Below, piece after piece: positions 41,670 through 53,137 of a DNA stretch of 64,000 nucleotides. Below the pieces are notes generated by a model. That model was given only the letters and a program-made list of their open reading frames with translations, was not told where the DNA came from and did not search any database. A program made the translations under genes and the position numbers. Within the stretch, counting starts at the first letter, position 1, and each line of letters opens with the position of its first letter. The DNA comes from Pyrenochaeta sp. MPI-SDFR-AT-0127 (taxonomy: Eukaryota > Ascomycota > Dothideomycetes > Pleosporales > Cucurbitariaceae), in the NCBI GenBank assembly GCA_020747015.1, contig JAGTJM010000007.1:1-64000 (forward strand), written 5' to 3'.

Positions 41670-43176
41670 TTAAAACTTTTTAGTGGGTTGACGATTTCGA
41701 TGCGGTCTGTTTGTGTCATCGGTAGAGAGAACAGGAGCTTGAGGGACAGAATATGGGACAAGATTTATGGCAGAAGTATTAATAGGCTTAGTACGTAATA
41801 GATTTGTGGCGTGCGTTGGAGTGCTAGACGGAGTGGTAGAGGGCTCATATAGGGTAATGGTTGGGGAAGGGTCTTTGTGAACTGATTTTTGTAGGATATA
41901 GTCTGTGTGTGGGCGTTTAGGCGGCGGTGATGTGTGTGTGTCAGACATGTCTCCTGTATAGGGAGCATCAGGCCTTTGTGCTAAGATATTGAATCAGTAT
42001 GATGTGATTAGTGGATATCAGTGATATCTTACAGGACGGTGTGGTCATGCGTGCCCTGTTGTCGGGTGATGCCTTTGGGGTGACTGGCTCTGAAAGTTGA
42101 TCAGATTTACGTTTGGCTGGGGACATAAATTTGGATCGAGGGTTTGAGGAAGATCGTTTAGCCGAGGTAGCTGTTGGAGGTGATGTCGATAGAGAGTCTC
42201 GTGATGATTTTTCTAGGAAAGACCAAGAGTCGGGAACGACGATAAAGACGTAATCCTGTGGGAGTTGTGGTGGGTGGACCATGATATGGTGATTGAGAAA
42301 ACCGGCGATTCTGCCTGTACAGTTGAACGTAGTGTTGGGCTGAAATTGAGTATTTTGTCTTTCGGCCATCTTCTTGCAGCGCGTCATCCATGGGTTGACG
42401 TGAACAGGGAAGATGACAAACACCTGAAACTGGTGCGATCCTCGAAAAGGAGGCTTGGTTGGGTTCCCTGGGGTGATAAAGGTTGACAGCTGTACAAAAC
42501 CGCAGCATTTTCGCTGTGTTTCTGAGAGGCTGGATGTGGGGTCGTTATGGAGGAGTATGAGACCGGAACCGACTATTGGGCCGGTGAAAGTGACAATGGG
42601 AGATACCGTAGGGAAGCTGTTCATGACGTCGAACATTCGAGCGGCGATGCTGCGGAATTGGTTAAAGTTAGTGAATTTTTGGGTCATCAAGGTGTTATTA
42701 CGGACTCACGGTTGATAGCAGAGGTCTCGGACAATAAGAGATGGGATAGTATAATTTTGTACATGGCTGCCTGTGTCTGAGCCGTCGTCTGGCTCGATCT
42801 CCCAGGTAAGGGCGTAGGGATGAACTAGGCCGTACAGGAAGAAGTACATGTCGTCCCAGTCGGAAGGAACAATAGTCTGGTCATAAATGGACAAGTTGAG
42901 ACTGAAAAGTGCCGAGTAGGCATTCTCGTCATTTGTTTGGGGCTGGAGGGCTGCATATTCAGATTCGTTCAGCCAGGGTGGTGGAGGGAAGTGGACAGTT
43001 GTAATAGTCTCGAAATTGAGGCCTTTGATCTGTTGCTGCTCGGGAGATGCGAATTTTCTTGGAAGTGGGAGACGTGCTATGAAAAACATGGACATGTCGC
43101 CGCCAATATTTCTCTGGCTTTCGAGTGGTTTGCGTAGATTAGCGTGGGCATTAGTTGATGTGGGTGAGATAGGCAT
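41670..43176 (-). CDS. Helitron accessory protein, 464 aa, possible OB-fold
   Basis: Exons 43176-42710, 42649-42033 and 41980-41670 join in frame to 464 residues. The introns are canonical (60 nt, GTGAGT donor and CTAAC branch; 52 nt, GTAAGA donor). The N-terminal half contains SMFFIARLPLPRKFASPEQQ and LYGLVHPYALTWEIEPDDG. The middle has MFDVMNSFPTVSPIVTFTG, RKCCGFVQLSTFITPGNP, FQVFVIFPVHVNPWMTRC and DYVFIVVPDSWSF. The C-terminus is Pro/Ser/Lys-rich and probably disordered. Proteins like this accompany fungal Helitrons, and I read the middle as an OB-like single-strand-binding fold; that reading is inference. It is divergent from the Rep-helicase gene. Confidence 0.65.
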
Positions 43177-44018
43177 TTTGTATAGAGATATGTTTTGATG
43201 AGAGTGTTGTGGGGAATCAAAAGCGATGCTAATCTATGGTTCTATATAGAGGATAGAGGCGAGCGAGCGGGGTAGCGGCCACTGGAGATACATTGGAGAA
43301 CTAACGGAGAGATTGGTGATATACTGGATGTAATGGAGCGGTTGAAGAGATCTAGAGCTATTGAGGCGTGAATGGAGAGGTCAGGTGTGAGAGTTGTGTG
43401 TCAGTAGGAGGAATTTGGATTCGTATATCGAGATTGAGGGTGTTGAGAAGTCGCTTAGAAGCACTATTATGGGATGGGTTGAAGAAGTAATAAGGGCTAT
43501 GTGCCTTTATTCTGGATCTTGTCAAACCTATTATGGGCTGAATTGAATTGGATTGAATAATTAAATTAGCAAAGCTTTGAAACTTGTTGGTCATGTTTTA
43601 CTTAGTTGTCCTGCTGGTGAAGTACAATACGGGGGTGGCGTTGTGATATCTGTGATAGTGGATTTTCGGCGGCGCCTCGGGGGTAGAAATTCGCCCAATC
43701 AATTCAATTAATTGGCTAATATGGCTTGACTGGATTAAAAACCATACTAGATGAGAGGAAGAATACGGGACTAACGAAGGGCAGATGGGCTTGGTATGGT
43801 GAGAGAAAAATGAAAGTGCAATCGGTCATGTGGACCTCAGGTGAGGAACAGTGGTACTATTGGTGTAGAGAGGAGTCTAGAGAGGAAGGGTCCGATTTGG
43901 AAGGGAAGTTGAGCGGGGTGGGCGGAGACAGCTAAAGTTTCAGGGTGTAGATGAATCATTCGGTCGCCTGGAGCAGGGTAATCGGTATAACGTAGTAGTT
44001 GCCAGCCTTAACATCAGA
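43177..44018. promoter_or_regulatory. Divergent region between Helitron genes
   Basis: An 840-base region that should carry both promoters. A plus-strand frame at 43726-43935 could be an upstream exon of the Rep-helicase gene, because the frame before the ATG at 44019 is open for at least 90 bases. However, I could not find a phase-consistent splice. Confidence 0.35.
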
Positions 44019-47000
44019 ATGTTGGTGGATACATTTGATGATGTACAGAAAGAGTACAATGCCGGGGAAGAAAGTTGTAGAGTAAGTCTTGAAAGCAGGC
44101 TCCGCCAGGATACGTTTGAGGCTCTTCAGGCTTTGAATGCGGAGTCTTGGGGAGGAGAAGATGTGCCTGAGATTGTACAGGGGAAGGTGGAAGGAAGGTG
44201 CGCACAGACGAGCCCAAGGGCGGAGGGATATTCAGGGGAATTTGACAGGGTCAGGCAAAAAAGAATACCTCCAACCGTACAAGAGACGTCTCAAACGGCC
44301 GGGCAACGGGGATTGAGAGCAAGCCAGCCCACTGATGTATCTCGGTCGTGGAATTACCAGCAGAGAACGAGAATTACTGGTGAAGATCCGCTGAAAGTGT
44401 CTTTAGGCGCAACTTATGTGGCACGAAATGATGGTAGAAAGAGTGGGACCGGTCGTGGGCATATTATCGGTCCTAGGTCCATTGATGTGTATCGATCGCG
44501 GCAATATTGGCAGAAAACGAAAATTATCGGTAAAGATCCACTGGACGTGTCTGGAGGCACAACTCGAATGGCACAAGAGGATGAACTCATTGAGGCCTCC
44601 GTAAGCGTAAGGCAGAGGTCATCGGTGAGTGTACAAGTTAACGATTCTGGAAATGTGACGCGGACGGCCGAGGATAATGGAGATGCCATGTCTTACAGAG
44701 ACTTGAGCAGCGCGCAAAGCTCAAATGTAGCAACTGCAGCCCTCGGTCTTTCGAACCTAAGCGATCGGCTGGAAGAGGTGCGTGCGAGCCTAGGACTGCG
44801 CACATCAACAGAGATTTTTGATGATTTGCAGGAGGAGTATGAAGTGGCAAGGGCACAAGGGAAAACTAAACGAAGGCGGATTCGAAGGCCGAGCCATGAG
44901 CAGGAATTCGAGACTCTGGCACTGGGAGATACGTGGCAAAGGAGGATTCGGGGGCAGAGGACGAGACAATCTGGTGTAGGGGGTGTGAATGATGGGGAAT
45001 GGCTGGAGCAGGCAGATGCAACAGGAGAGACCGGGCGAGGAAGCATTATGGTGCGGATGGGACTGCAATCGGACGACGATGATGGTGTGAATGTTGAGGA
45101 TCGGCGGGATTGGATGAGTGAAACGGGCGTAACTCGACGGGGAAGGATCCGGGGCCCTAGGGAGAGACGGACTCCGGAGGGTGAAGAGGTGGCGGAAGGT
45201 CGAGGAAGAGAGGAACTTTCCGCAGTGTTGGATAGTCTTGAAGAGGAGTTCCAACAGAAAGAGCGATTGTCCGAGAGCAAGGAGTGGTGCGACCCAATTC
45301 CTCATCACAGGAAGGTGTCCACCGTGCAAAGGTTCTACACGGCATTCCACGATCCAAAGACGCTACCTATTTATACTTGCATGATATGCTACCGCAAGTT
45401 TGCATTGACAGAGTTGAAAGATGCGGATTGGGAGGCTTGGGTGGCGACTTTTGCAGAGCTGCGCCATGCTTCACAGTTCCGCTGCCGAACGTGCTTCCCT
45501 CCAAGCGAGAAAGTTCTCGCGTGTGGGGAATGCGTGAAGGCGTCCGGTAAAGGGGCATTGTCGCCCGCGGGTCATTTACACAGCCGGCTTGGATGTGAGC
45601 ATAAGTTTCCGCAGGAGCTAGAGGGGCTCACACCTGTGGAGGAGAAGCTGATTGCGCTGAACTCGTGTTACGGTTTCATCACGAAGTATAGCCTCTCAGA
45701 GGGTCAGAGACTGAGGATGACGTATCCAAAGCATGTGAAGGGGCATATTACCGTATTCCCGAACAATGTCGAGGAGGTGGCGACACATGTCCTACCTCAC
45801 CCGCTTCTGAAGGTGATGGATGATATACATGTTTCGTGGCAAGGAGCAGAGAAGCCTGCGCCGAAGGATCTCTCGGTTCTGCTGTCTGTACGACGGAGCG
45901 TCGTTGAAAGGGCGTTGCTGTGGTTAAAGATGAACAATCCTCTGTACGCAAAGGTCGGGATCGACGTTGATGAGATGGACAGTTGGGGTACGCCGCCTCA
46001 CGGTGTTCCTACTCAGGTCTACGATCGTTTACGGAGGAATGAGCCTTCTGTTTGGGAGAAGACCAGGACGGCACACCTTGTCCCACCGACGGAGCGTGGC
46101 CTGGAAGAGGGGGAACAAGTTGACGTGCGTGAGATCTTGGCAGGGCTCAGTGAGAGACATGATGTGGAGATGTGCGAGGCTGGGTCAGGGCTGGGTGGAG
46201 GAGATGGGGGAACTGGAGAGGAAGGCAATGCGACTGTTCAAGAGATCAGTACGTCTGGCATGTTCGCCCTCGATGGATTGCCGGATGTAGAGGATGCGGA
46301 GAAGTTGCAGTATGTGTGTGATGCTCTCAAAAGTAATGATCCTTCGACGGCAAGGCCAGAGAATGTATGGTCAGGATCTGCAGAGGTAGGTCAAGGGGGA
46401 GCATCTGAGCCTTACATCCTCGTCTCGCGGGGAGAGACTTTTGCAGATTCCCATGATGCGCGTTTTTTCGCGAAAACGTTCCCCACGCTGTTCCCGGTCG
46501 GAGATGGAGGCCCACGCCAGGCAGAAGAGAGTCTGGTTGACCTGGCCCGAGTAGTCGATGGGGAGGCATCTATCCAGGCGGAGAGTGCAGCGTGCAGTAC
46601 TGTGTCGTCCAGGAACCTCGGCCTAGGGATGTGGGCACGAGAAGTGCTCCAGCGTCACGGCGGCCGTTTCGCCCGTCACCACGTCTTCTCATTTCTTGTC
46701 TTTAATATGCTGGTGAGGATGAGGAATCATCGTGTGAGCATGATGAGTGTGAGGAGGAGGAGTTTTAATGAGGTTAAGCGCATTGTCGAATCGTTAGGTT
46801 TGCAGAGGTTGGAGTTGGCCAAAAGGCAGCTTATGGCTTCGGGAAAGACGACCGATGCGGATGTCATGGACCTGTTGAGAAGCCTGTCACTCTATGGATA
46901 TCGGCAGCCAATGTCGAGAGAGCTTCGTTTGAGCATGCGGCGGAAGATTAAGTCTCTGATAGTTTGCCACGGTATTCCGGCTATCTGGTTCACTCTCAAT

Positions 47001-50000
47001 CCGAACGATATTACCAATCCGGTAAAGCTAAGACTCGCGGCATACCGGACACGTGAGTCCGGTGAGGCAGAAGAGTTCCTCACGAGTTTGGATATGACAT
47101 ACAAGCGAGCACGCTTGGCGATCTCGGATCCTCTTAGTTCCGCATTGTTCTTCCACAGGGAAATTTCGATGTTTTTTAAGCATTATGTCAACGTGGGAGG
47201 GGATTCAGTGTTCGGCCGCGTCAGCGAGTACTTCGGCGCTGTGGAGACGAACGAGCGAGGATCGCTTCACCTGCATGGGCTTCTGTGGCTCCATGGAAAC
47301 CTGGGACTTTGCACTCTGTTCGAAGGAGTTGGTGAGGAAGAAGAACAGGGGTATCGGGACCGGGTTATTGAATACATCGACAGTGTGTTCACAGAGGTAC
47401 GTTCATTCGCGAGGTGCCATTTGAGTATGCGAATCTGACTAGGTGTCAAACGGACAGGACCTTGACCAGGAGGCATTCTGCGCTATGAAAGCGGAACGAT
47501 CAATAACGTCAGATATATCGTCGCTTCTGCAGAATAGAGAACAATTTTCTGCCGCGTTCGATGAGGAGGCAAACTTCTGTGCCGGTTCCACGCAAATTCA
47601 CACTCATAGTCCGACCTGCGTGAAGTACTCCATCAGTAGGCCAGCTATGAAGAGGGATCTTTGCAGGTTCAAGGCGCCTTGGAAGTTGGTTGAGAGAACG
47701 GCCTTCACAGAGGATGGTGTCTTGCAGATTCGGCGCAGCCACAACATGGTGAACAGATGGAATAAGGCTATGGCAGTGGGTTTGCGACATAACCACGACA
47801 TCTCCTTCATTGGGACGCAGTGTAGAACAATGGCCATAATGTACTATGTGACCAACTACGCCACGAAGGTCGAGGATCCAATCTGGAAGCGTGTGGCGGC
47901 AGCAGCGGAAGTAATTGACATCTTCCGCCGTTCACAGATAGACAATCGTGCGCAGATGGGGTATCCGTCCGAGAATCGTGAGCAGGTCGGACAGATGACA
48001 GAGAGTCATGCGCAGGTGGAGCAGCCCTGCGAGAATCAAGCGCAGATCGCGCAACCGTCCACAGGAGAGAGCATGGAGAACAGAACGCGTCAATTGCTGG
48101 TGAAGGTTGCAAACCGTGTCTTCACGGAGCGCGCATTATCGCAGGTCGAAGTAGTAGCTCATCTTTTGGGTTACCCTACGGAATTAACGCATACCAATAT
48201 CTGGGTTTACCTAAACGTATCCGCCGCCTATTGGCACGTGTTTCGACGGTGGCCATACCTGCAATCCATTAGTGGGATTGAGGATGATCAGTTAGCCGAT
48301 GAAACGGTCCTCTTGGAAGGGAGGGGCCCGAAAATCTCTTTTCTACAGGCATACCCCTACCGTGGAGAAGCGCTGTGCGCGCTTTCATTGTATGAGTACA
48401 TGTCCGTAACAAAGCTGCAGCGAAAAAACGGCGGAGGGCATGTCTGGGGCCAGGTAGAGTTTGATGAGAGGTGCCCATTCTCGAAGGCGTGGATGCAGGT
48501 ACTGCGAAGACCAGGCAAGCATGCTGTAGTGTGCTTCGATGGCTATTTGAGTGTGGACTTTGAGGAGGAAGAAGAGGCGTGGTATAAAAGGTAGGCGTGA
48601 CGATGGTATGCGCGGAGCAAGCCATTCCAAGGTTCGTAGCTTGTACGGCTGATTCTGTCATCACAGGGCTGCCGTGCAGCACCTCGCTGTTTTCGTTCCC
48701 TGGGAGACTTTCGTGTCAGAGACGTCTGGGTACATCAACGCCATTTGGGAGAGGTACAGGAAAGCCTTGCCACGTAGGCTGTCCTTCATAGTCGGGAATG
48801 TCCAACTGCTCCGCAGGTCTGCCGAAGATGCGAAGCGTGATGCCAGGCAATGGGCTGCTCAATCTGGTGAGATAGATCCGGTGGCGGATGAGATGGACCC
48901 TCGTGTGGGGGAATGTGAGGGTGCCTTGGGAGAAGTATTCCGGTCAGACAAGGCTAGCAGCGTCACTCGGCTGGCTGACATTCTCAGAAGCGCGATGGGG
49001 CCCACCCAGATCACAGCAGGCTCAAAGGAAGTGGAGACGATGCTCCAGTACCTTTTGAAATTTCAGCAAGCAGAGCCATGGCTTGAGTTATCCAACATGT
49101 CTCCTTTTCACGCCGGGGAAGGGACGTTGAATAGCTATACGAGCTCTTATCGAGGTGTGGAGCTACCGGGGCAGGAGAAGGTTAAGTCAATCAAGCGGCA
49201 GCAGGCGAGCCTTTCCAAGGAGAGGGAGAGGGCCATACAGGGCATACAGGAAACGCGTCACCAGGACGGAGACATGCACGCTGCGGCGGTGTATAATGTG
49301 TTGACCGGCTTTGGCGAGGACGACGTTGTGGTCGCGCCAGCAGACTCAGAGACTGTGTACCGGGCCGTAGAACCATCGGCGAGCATCCGCCTCGGTCCGT
49401 CAACGTCGTTCTGCGAACTGGGAAGACAGCTATCGGAATCGTTCACGCTCAACAAAAGGCAGAGTATCGCACTCCGGCTCTTGTGTCGGCACCTTGATCG
49501 ATTGCAGCGGAGCGAGCGAGACATTCTGCAGCACTTTCAGTACATTGGGGGAGAAGGAGGCACTGGAAAATCTCGAGTGGTAGAGGCAGTGGTCAAGCTG
49601 TTCGCGAGCAAAGGTATATCCCATCGCCTGGTGGTGACAGCGACCTCCGGTACCGCAGCCGCGTTGATCAATGGTATCACAATCCACTCGGCCTGCAACC
49701 TCTCCATGGACATGTCCCGTTTAGGCTCCAAGCGTGGGTTCGAGCAGTTCACGAGTCCTGGTTCGGCTGGGCACCGCGTCGATGGTCAGGCAAGGATGGA
49801 GTGGCAGGAAAAGCTCATGCTCGTCATTGACGAGATCAGCATGCTGGGCGGGCGTACACTGTACGCCGTGAACGAGCGGCTCCGTGCACTCCGTGGCAGC
49901 ACGGAAGATTTTGGTGGGATCCCCATCGTGCTCTTTTGTGGAGACGTGCGCCAATTTCGTCCTGTCCAGGAGCGGTCTATCCTCATTCCTAGTGCGGCTA

Positions 50001-51088
50001 GCCCTTGGGACCAAGACATGTCGTTCAAGGTGGAGCAGAGGCACCAGCACGACAAGGCGCATGCGCTCTGGAACAGGTTCATGGCGGTAGTGATACTGAA
50101 GGAGCATGTACGTGCTGCGGCCGATCCGCAGCTGCAACATGTGCTGAAGAGGATCCGAGAGGGCGTATGCGACCAGAACGACGTTAACCTCCTCAATAAC
50201 ACTTGCTATCGAGAGGGCGAGCGAGTCCCGTGGGAGTCCGGGATCACGGTGGTGACTCCTTTGAATCTGAACAGATGGCACCTCAACATAGAGGCGGTGC
50301 TGTCCTTTCAGAGACAACACCAGGTGCTGCTCCGGATCTTCATTTCTGAACACAAATGGAAGGGCGTCCAACCGACGGAAGAGGAGGCGCTAATGGTGTT
50401 GAGCTACGGTGATGACAGCAGCATACCTGTACCAGCCGTTTTCATGTTCGCAGCCGGCATGCCTGTGGTCGTGAACAAAAACACCCATTTAGGGCTGAAG
50501 GTCTCGAACGGTGCTGCCTACACAGCAGTGGACGTGATTCTCGACAGGGCCTACCCAGGCTACCCCATTTCCGAAAATACAATCATCCACTTCGGCCCGC
50601 CGGCAGCGATAGTTCTCGTGTCAGAATCGACGAAAGATCTCCACTTTGTCGGCATGCCGGCCGGTACCATCCTCATTACACCGCTCAGTGTAAAGCTGGA
50701 ATGCCAGCGCAAAAGGCCATGGCAGAGAACCGACGTCATTCGTAGGGGGCTGCCATGCGCTGGCGCCTTCGCCTGCACAGACTATAAAGTGCAGGGCCGG
50801 ACGCTTGATATCGTTATGGTGGAGTTGCGGGGGACGAGGACGATGAACGTAGAAGGGCGGGCGGTGCCTAGCCGCTGCGATCCTTACAGTCTCTACGTGC
50901 AACTATCACGGTGCAGGTCTCTAGATGGTATAATGCTGCTCTCAAAGGCGCGAGAAATGGATATCATAGGCAATACTGTTCCAGAGAATATGATAGAGGC
51001 GGAAACGAGGCTGGAAGAGCTCAGTGAAGCGACAATCAGGGAGGCGGAAACATGGAACTGGCATAGTCACAACCCGATAGACGCGTAG
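44019..51088 (+). CDS. Helitron Rep-helicase, 2315 aa, intact
   Basis: Exons 44019-47396, 47443-48590 and 48667-51088 give 2316 codons with no stop. The introns are 46 and 76 nt (GTACGT and GTAGGC donors). An Arg/Gly-rich N-terminus of about 430 residues is followed by a Cys-rich segment (CMICYRKFAL, CRTCFPPSEKVLACGECVKA). The Helitron-like N domain is next (FFAKTFPTLFPVGDGGP, about 810). The HUH Rep has HLHGLLWLHG (about 1083) and the tyrosine motif YYVTNYATK (about 1258). The C-terminal Pif1-type SF1 helicase has Walker A GGEGGTGKS (about 1802), Walker B LVIDEISMLGG (about 1893) and the late motif YVQLSRCRSLDGI (about 2255). The protein nicks and unwinds DNA for rolling-circle transposition. 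The true start may be upstream. Confidence 0.9.
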
Positions 51089-51227
51089 GTATCAATGAAA
51101 GCGCATATACACAAGAACCGAGGTCATGAACGCCATCAAAAAAATGCCGACGGGGCGGAGTAGCTATTCAAAGATGGAGAGGTGACAATGTCCAGAAAAA
51201 GCCGGGCTGATCTCTCACTCGTCAGTT

Positions 51228-51258
51228 CGCGCACGGCATTCTCCGCGCGCGAGCCTAA
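51228..51258 (+). other. Helitron 3' hairpin and CTAA end
   Basis: CGCGCACGG at 51228-51236 pairs with CCGCGCGCG at 51243-51251 (one A-C mismatch, six-base loop). CTAA follows at 51255-51258. Position 170 bases after the helicase stop is right for the element's terminus. The next base is G rather than the usual T, so the exact end is not certain. Confidence 0.5.
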
Positions 51259-51270
51259 GAGGAGAGGGTA

Positions 51271-51432
51271 GTTAAGCACGGGCCGATCACGGGGTGATCA
51301 GGTGCTGAGTTGGAGGTCTTAAATTTCAGGTTTTTTTTTGGTTTTTTTGGTTTTTTTGTTTCAGAGCTTTGTGGGGTGTTTTCTCTCTCGCGCGCGGCCT
51401 GAGAGCCTCTCGTCTCTTCGTTCCTCAAGGCA
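51271..51432 (+). repeat. Direct repeat copy 1 with poly-T core
   Basis: Runs from TTAAGCACGGGCCGATCACG through TGATCAGGTG, a long T-rich block with TTTGTTTCAGAGCTTT, and ends CTCTTCGTTCCTCAAGGCA. The second copy is at 51576-51716 and a short inverted part of it at 41504-41519. Confidence 0.8.
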
Positions 51433-51575
51433 CCCACATAGCCAACAAACAAGAGCAGCGGGCGCTCGGACCCAGTGATGGATCTTCCGCGTGATTGCAA
51501 AGGCAGGTGTGCTCCCACAATTGGGGAAGGAAAAGAGCAAAAGAGCAGATGCGGGGGAAATCGCAGGGGAGTGGC

Positions 51576-51716
51576 TAATTGAGCACGCGGTGATCAGGTG
51601 ATTTATTTGAGTTCTAAGTTTCAGGTTTTTTTGCTTTTTTGTTTCAGAGTTTTGGGGGGGGGTTTCTTCTCTCGCGCACGTCCAGAGAGCCTCTCGTCTC
51701 TTCGTTCCTCAAGGCA
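51576..51716 (+). repeat. Direct repeat copy 2 with poly-T core
   Basis: Shares GAGCACG, GGTGATCAGGTG, TTTCAGGTTTTTTT, TTTGTTTCAGAG, TCTCTCGCGC and CCTCTCGTCTCTTCGTTCCT with copy 1, and directly abuts the beta-tubulin pseudogene region. Confidence 0.8.
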
Positions 51717-51770
51717 AAAATCGTCAGACCAGACCAAGACCAAGTCAAACCAGACCATTCCGATCACTGG

Positions 51771-52135
51771 GACCAGATGCGCAATATCCAAAACAAGAAC
51801 TCCTCTTACTTCGTTGAGTGGATCCCCAACTACGTCTAGACCGCTCTCTGCTCGGTCTCGCCGCGCGGCGCCTCAAGATGCCCGCTACCTTCGTCGGTAA
51901 CTCCACCTCCATCTAGGAGCTCTTCAAGCGTGTTGGTGATCAGTTCACTGTCATGTTCAAGCGCAAGGCTTTCTTGCATTGGTACACTGGTGAGGGTATG
52001 GATGAGATGGAGTTCACTGAGGCTGAGTCCAACATGAACGACTTGGTCTCCGAGTACCAACAGTACCAGGAGGCTTCCGTCTCCGATGCCGATGAAGAGT
52101 ACGATGAGGAGGCTCCTCCTGAGGCTGAGGAGTAG
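51771..52135 (+). pseudogene. Beta-tubulin C-terminal pseudogene fragment
   Basis: Reads DQMRNIQNKNSSYFVEWIPN, then (after a two-base frameshift near 51868) PATFVGNSTSI, ELFKRVGDQFTVMFKRKAFL, HWYTGEGMDEMEFTEAESN, and an acidic tail ending APPEAEE with the natural stop at 52133-52135. Stops at 51837-51839 and 51914-51916 replace Gln codons (CAG to TAG), the RIP direction. Only the last 120 residues of tubulin are present, so it is a partial duplicate of the host gene. Confidence 0.92.
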
Positions 52136-53137
52136 ATCGTCTTCGCAGCAGGGAGATGACTGTGGCTAGTGCATACAGTAGTACTCGTGCGCAACGCTAA
52201 CTACCGTTGCCCGATTCTTATACTTTTCTCTATCTCTTCATCCCAAAACATTGACACGCACAACGGGAGCGAAGTGAACTACTCAAGCGTAAGGGAAGGG
52301 GCTTCGTAGGTACAGTGGCACTCCGCTTAACGAATTTGTACATCTCTGAGTAATGAAATGAATAATTGTTTAAATTCGATGTAATGCTCTTCGGTGATTG
52401 TAGGTTCTTCTCGATGTCACATTTTGGTGGTGAACATGCTATTAGTTGTTATGATTCATGGCTGTGGCCAGCCAGCTGTAGCGCCGACGTAACAACATAT
52501 CGAACGATAAACAATCAAATCATCACCAATCCCTCCTCCCTCCTCGTCTAGCTGCGACTCTACTAGCCTCTGGTGTTCGCAAACTCCGCGACACCTCCCG
52601 ACGTTCAACTCCGCTGTTATCCGCAAATGGTTCGCCGACAAGCCAGCCAACCAACCTCGCCCCGCCCACCCCATCCGTCCCGAAAACGCGCCCGCAGTCC
52701 ATCCCAATAGGCACGACCGCTCTAGCCTACGTATACGAATATGAACCATCGCTCGTGACAGCGGAAGGATAGCAACAAATAATGCGGACTAGGGAGGCTC
52801 GGCGCAAGGAAAACGGCGTCTTGTCGGACGAGGGCTATGTGGAGGAGAATGCAACCTTAGAAGATGAGGTTGACTGTTGTTGGCGACGGATTCACTGGTC
52901 AGCAAGATAGACGCTGCGGGTTGGCCCGTCTGTGGGTGGTGATTGGCTAAAGGAACACTCGGTGGCTTTTTTTAGTACGGACAGTCTAACGTCTCAATAC
53001 CGCGGGCGGCCTCACAAAGAGGCCGGTAGGACGGGTGGTTCGCCCACGCTAGCCGATTTGGTGCAAGCTCTGAATAGCTTCAGTAACTCTAACAGTCCCG
53101 GTCCCCTTACAGTCTCAAACCTAGCGACTCTCCTTCG
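52136..53137. other. Noncoding stretch, no gene seen
   Basis: About 1 kb. CAGTGGCACTCCGCTTAACG at 52314-52333 looks like one end of a Fot/pogo-type element, but no partner end or transposase was found. The rest has only short chance frames. Confidence 0.35.

Larger units (their letters stand above)
41670..51258. mobile_element. Autonomous Helitron with accessory gene
   Basis: Two divergent genes: a 2315-aa Rep-helicase (plus) and a 464-aa accessory protein (minus). At the right, a hairpin (stem 51228-51236 with 51243-51251, loop CATTCT, one mismatch) is followed three bases later by CTAA at 51255-51258. This fits the hairpin-CTRR 3' end of Helitrons. The 5' TC end is not identified, so the left limit given is only the accessory gene's stop codon. 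All frames are intact, so the element may be active. Confidence 0.7.

Noticed and set aside
48269..48682. Minus-strand frames opposite the Helitron Rep-helicase
   Set aside because: They are shadows of the intact plus-strand gene, with no family motifs.
52314..52345. Intact pogo element starting at CAGTGGCACTCCGC
   Set aside because: Only one end-like word was seen; no inverted partner and no transposase nearby.
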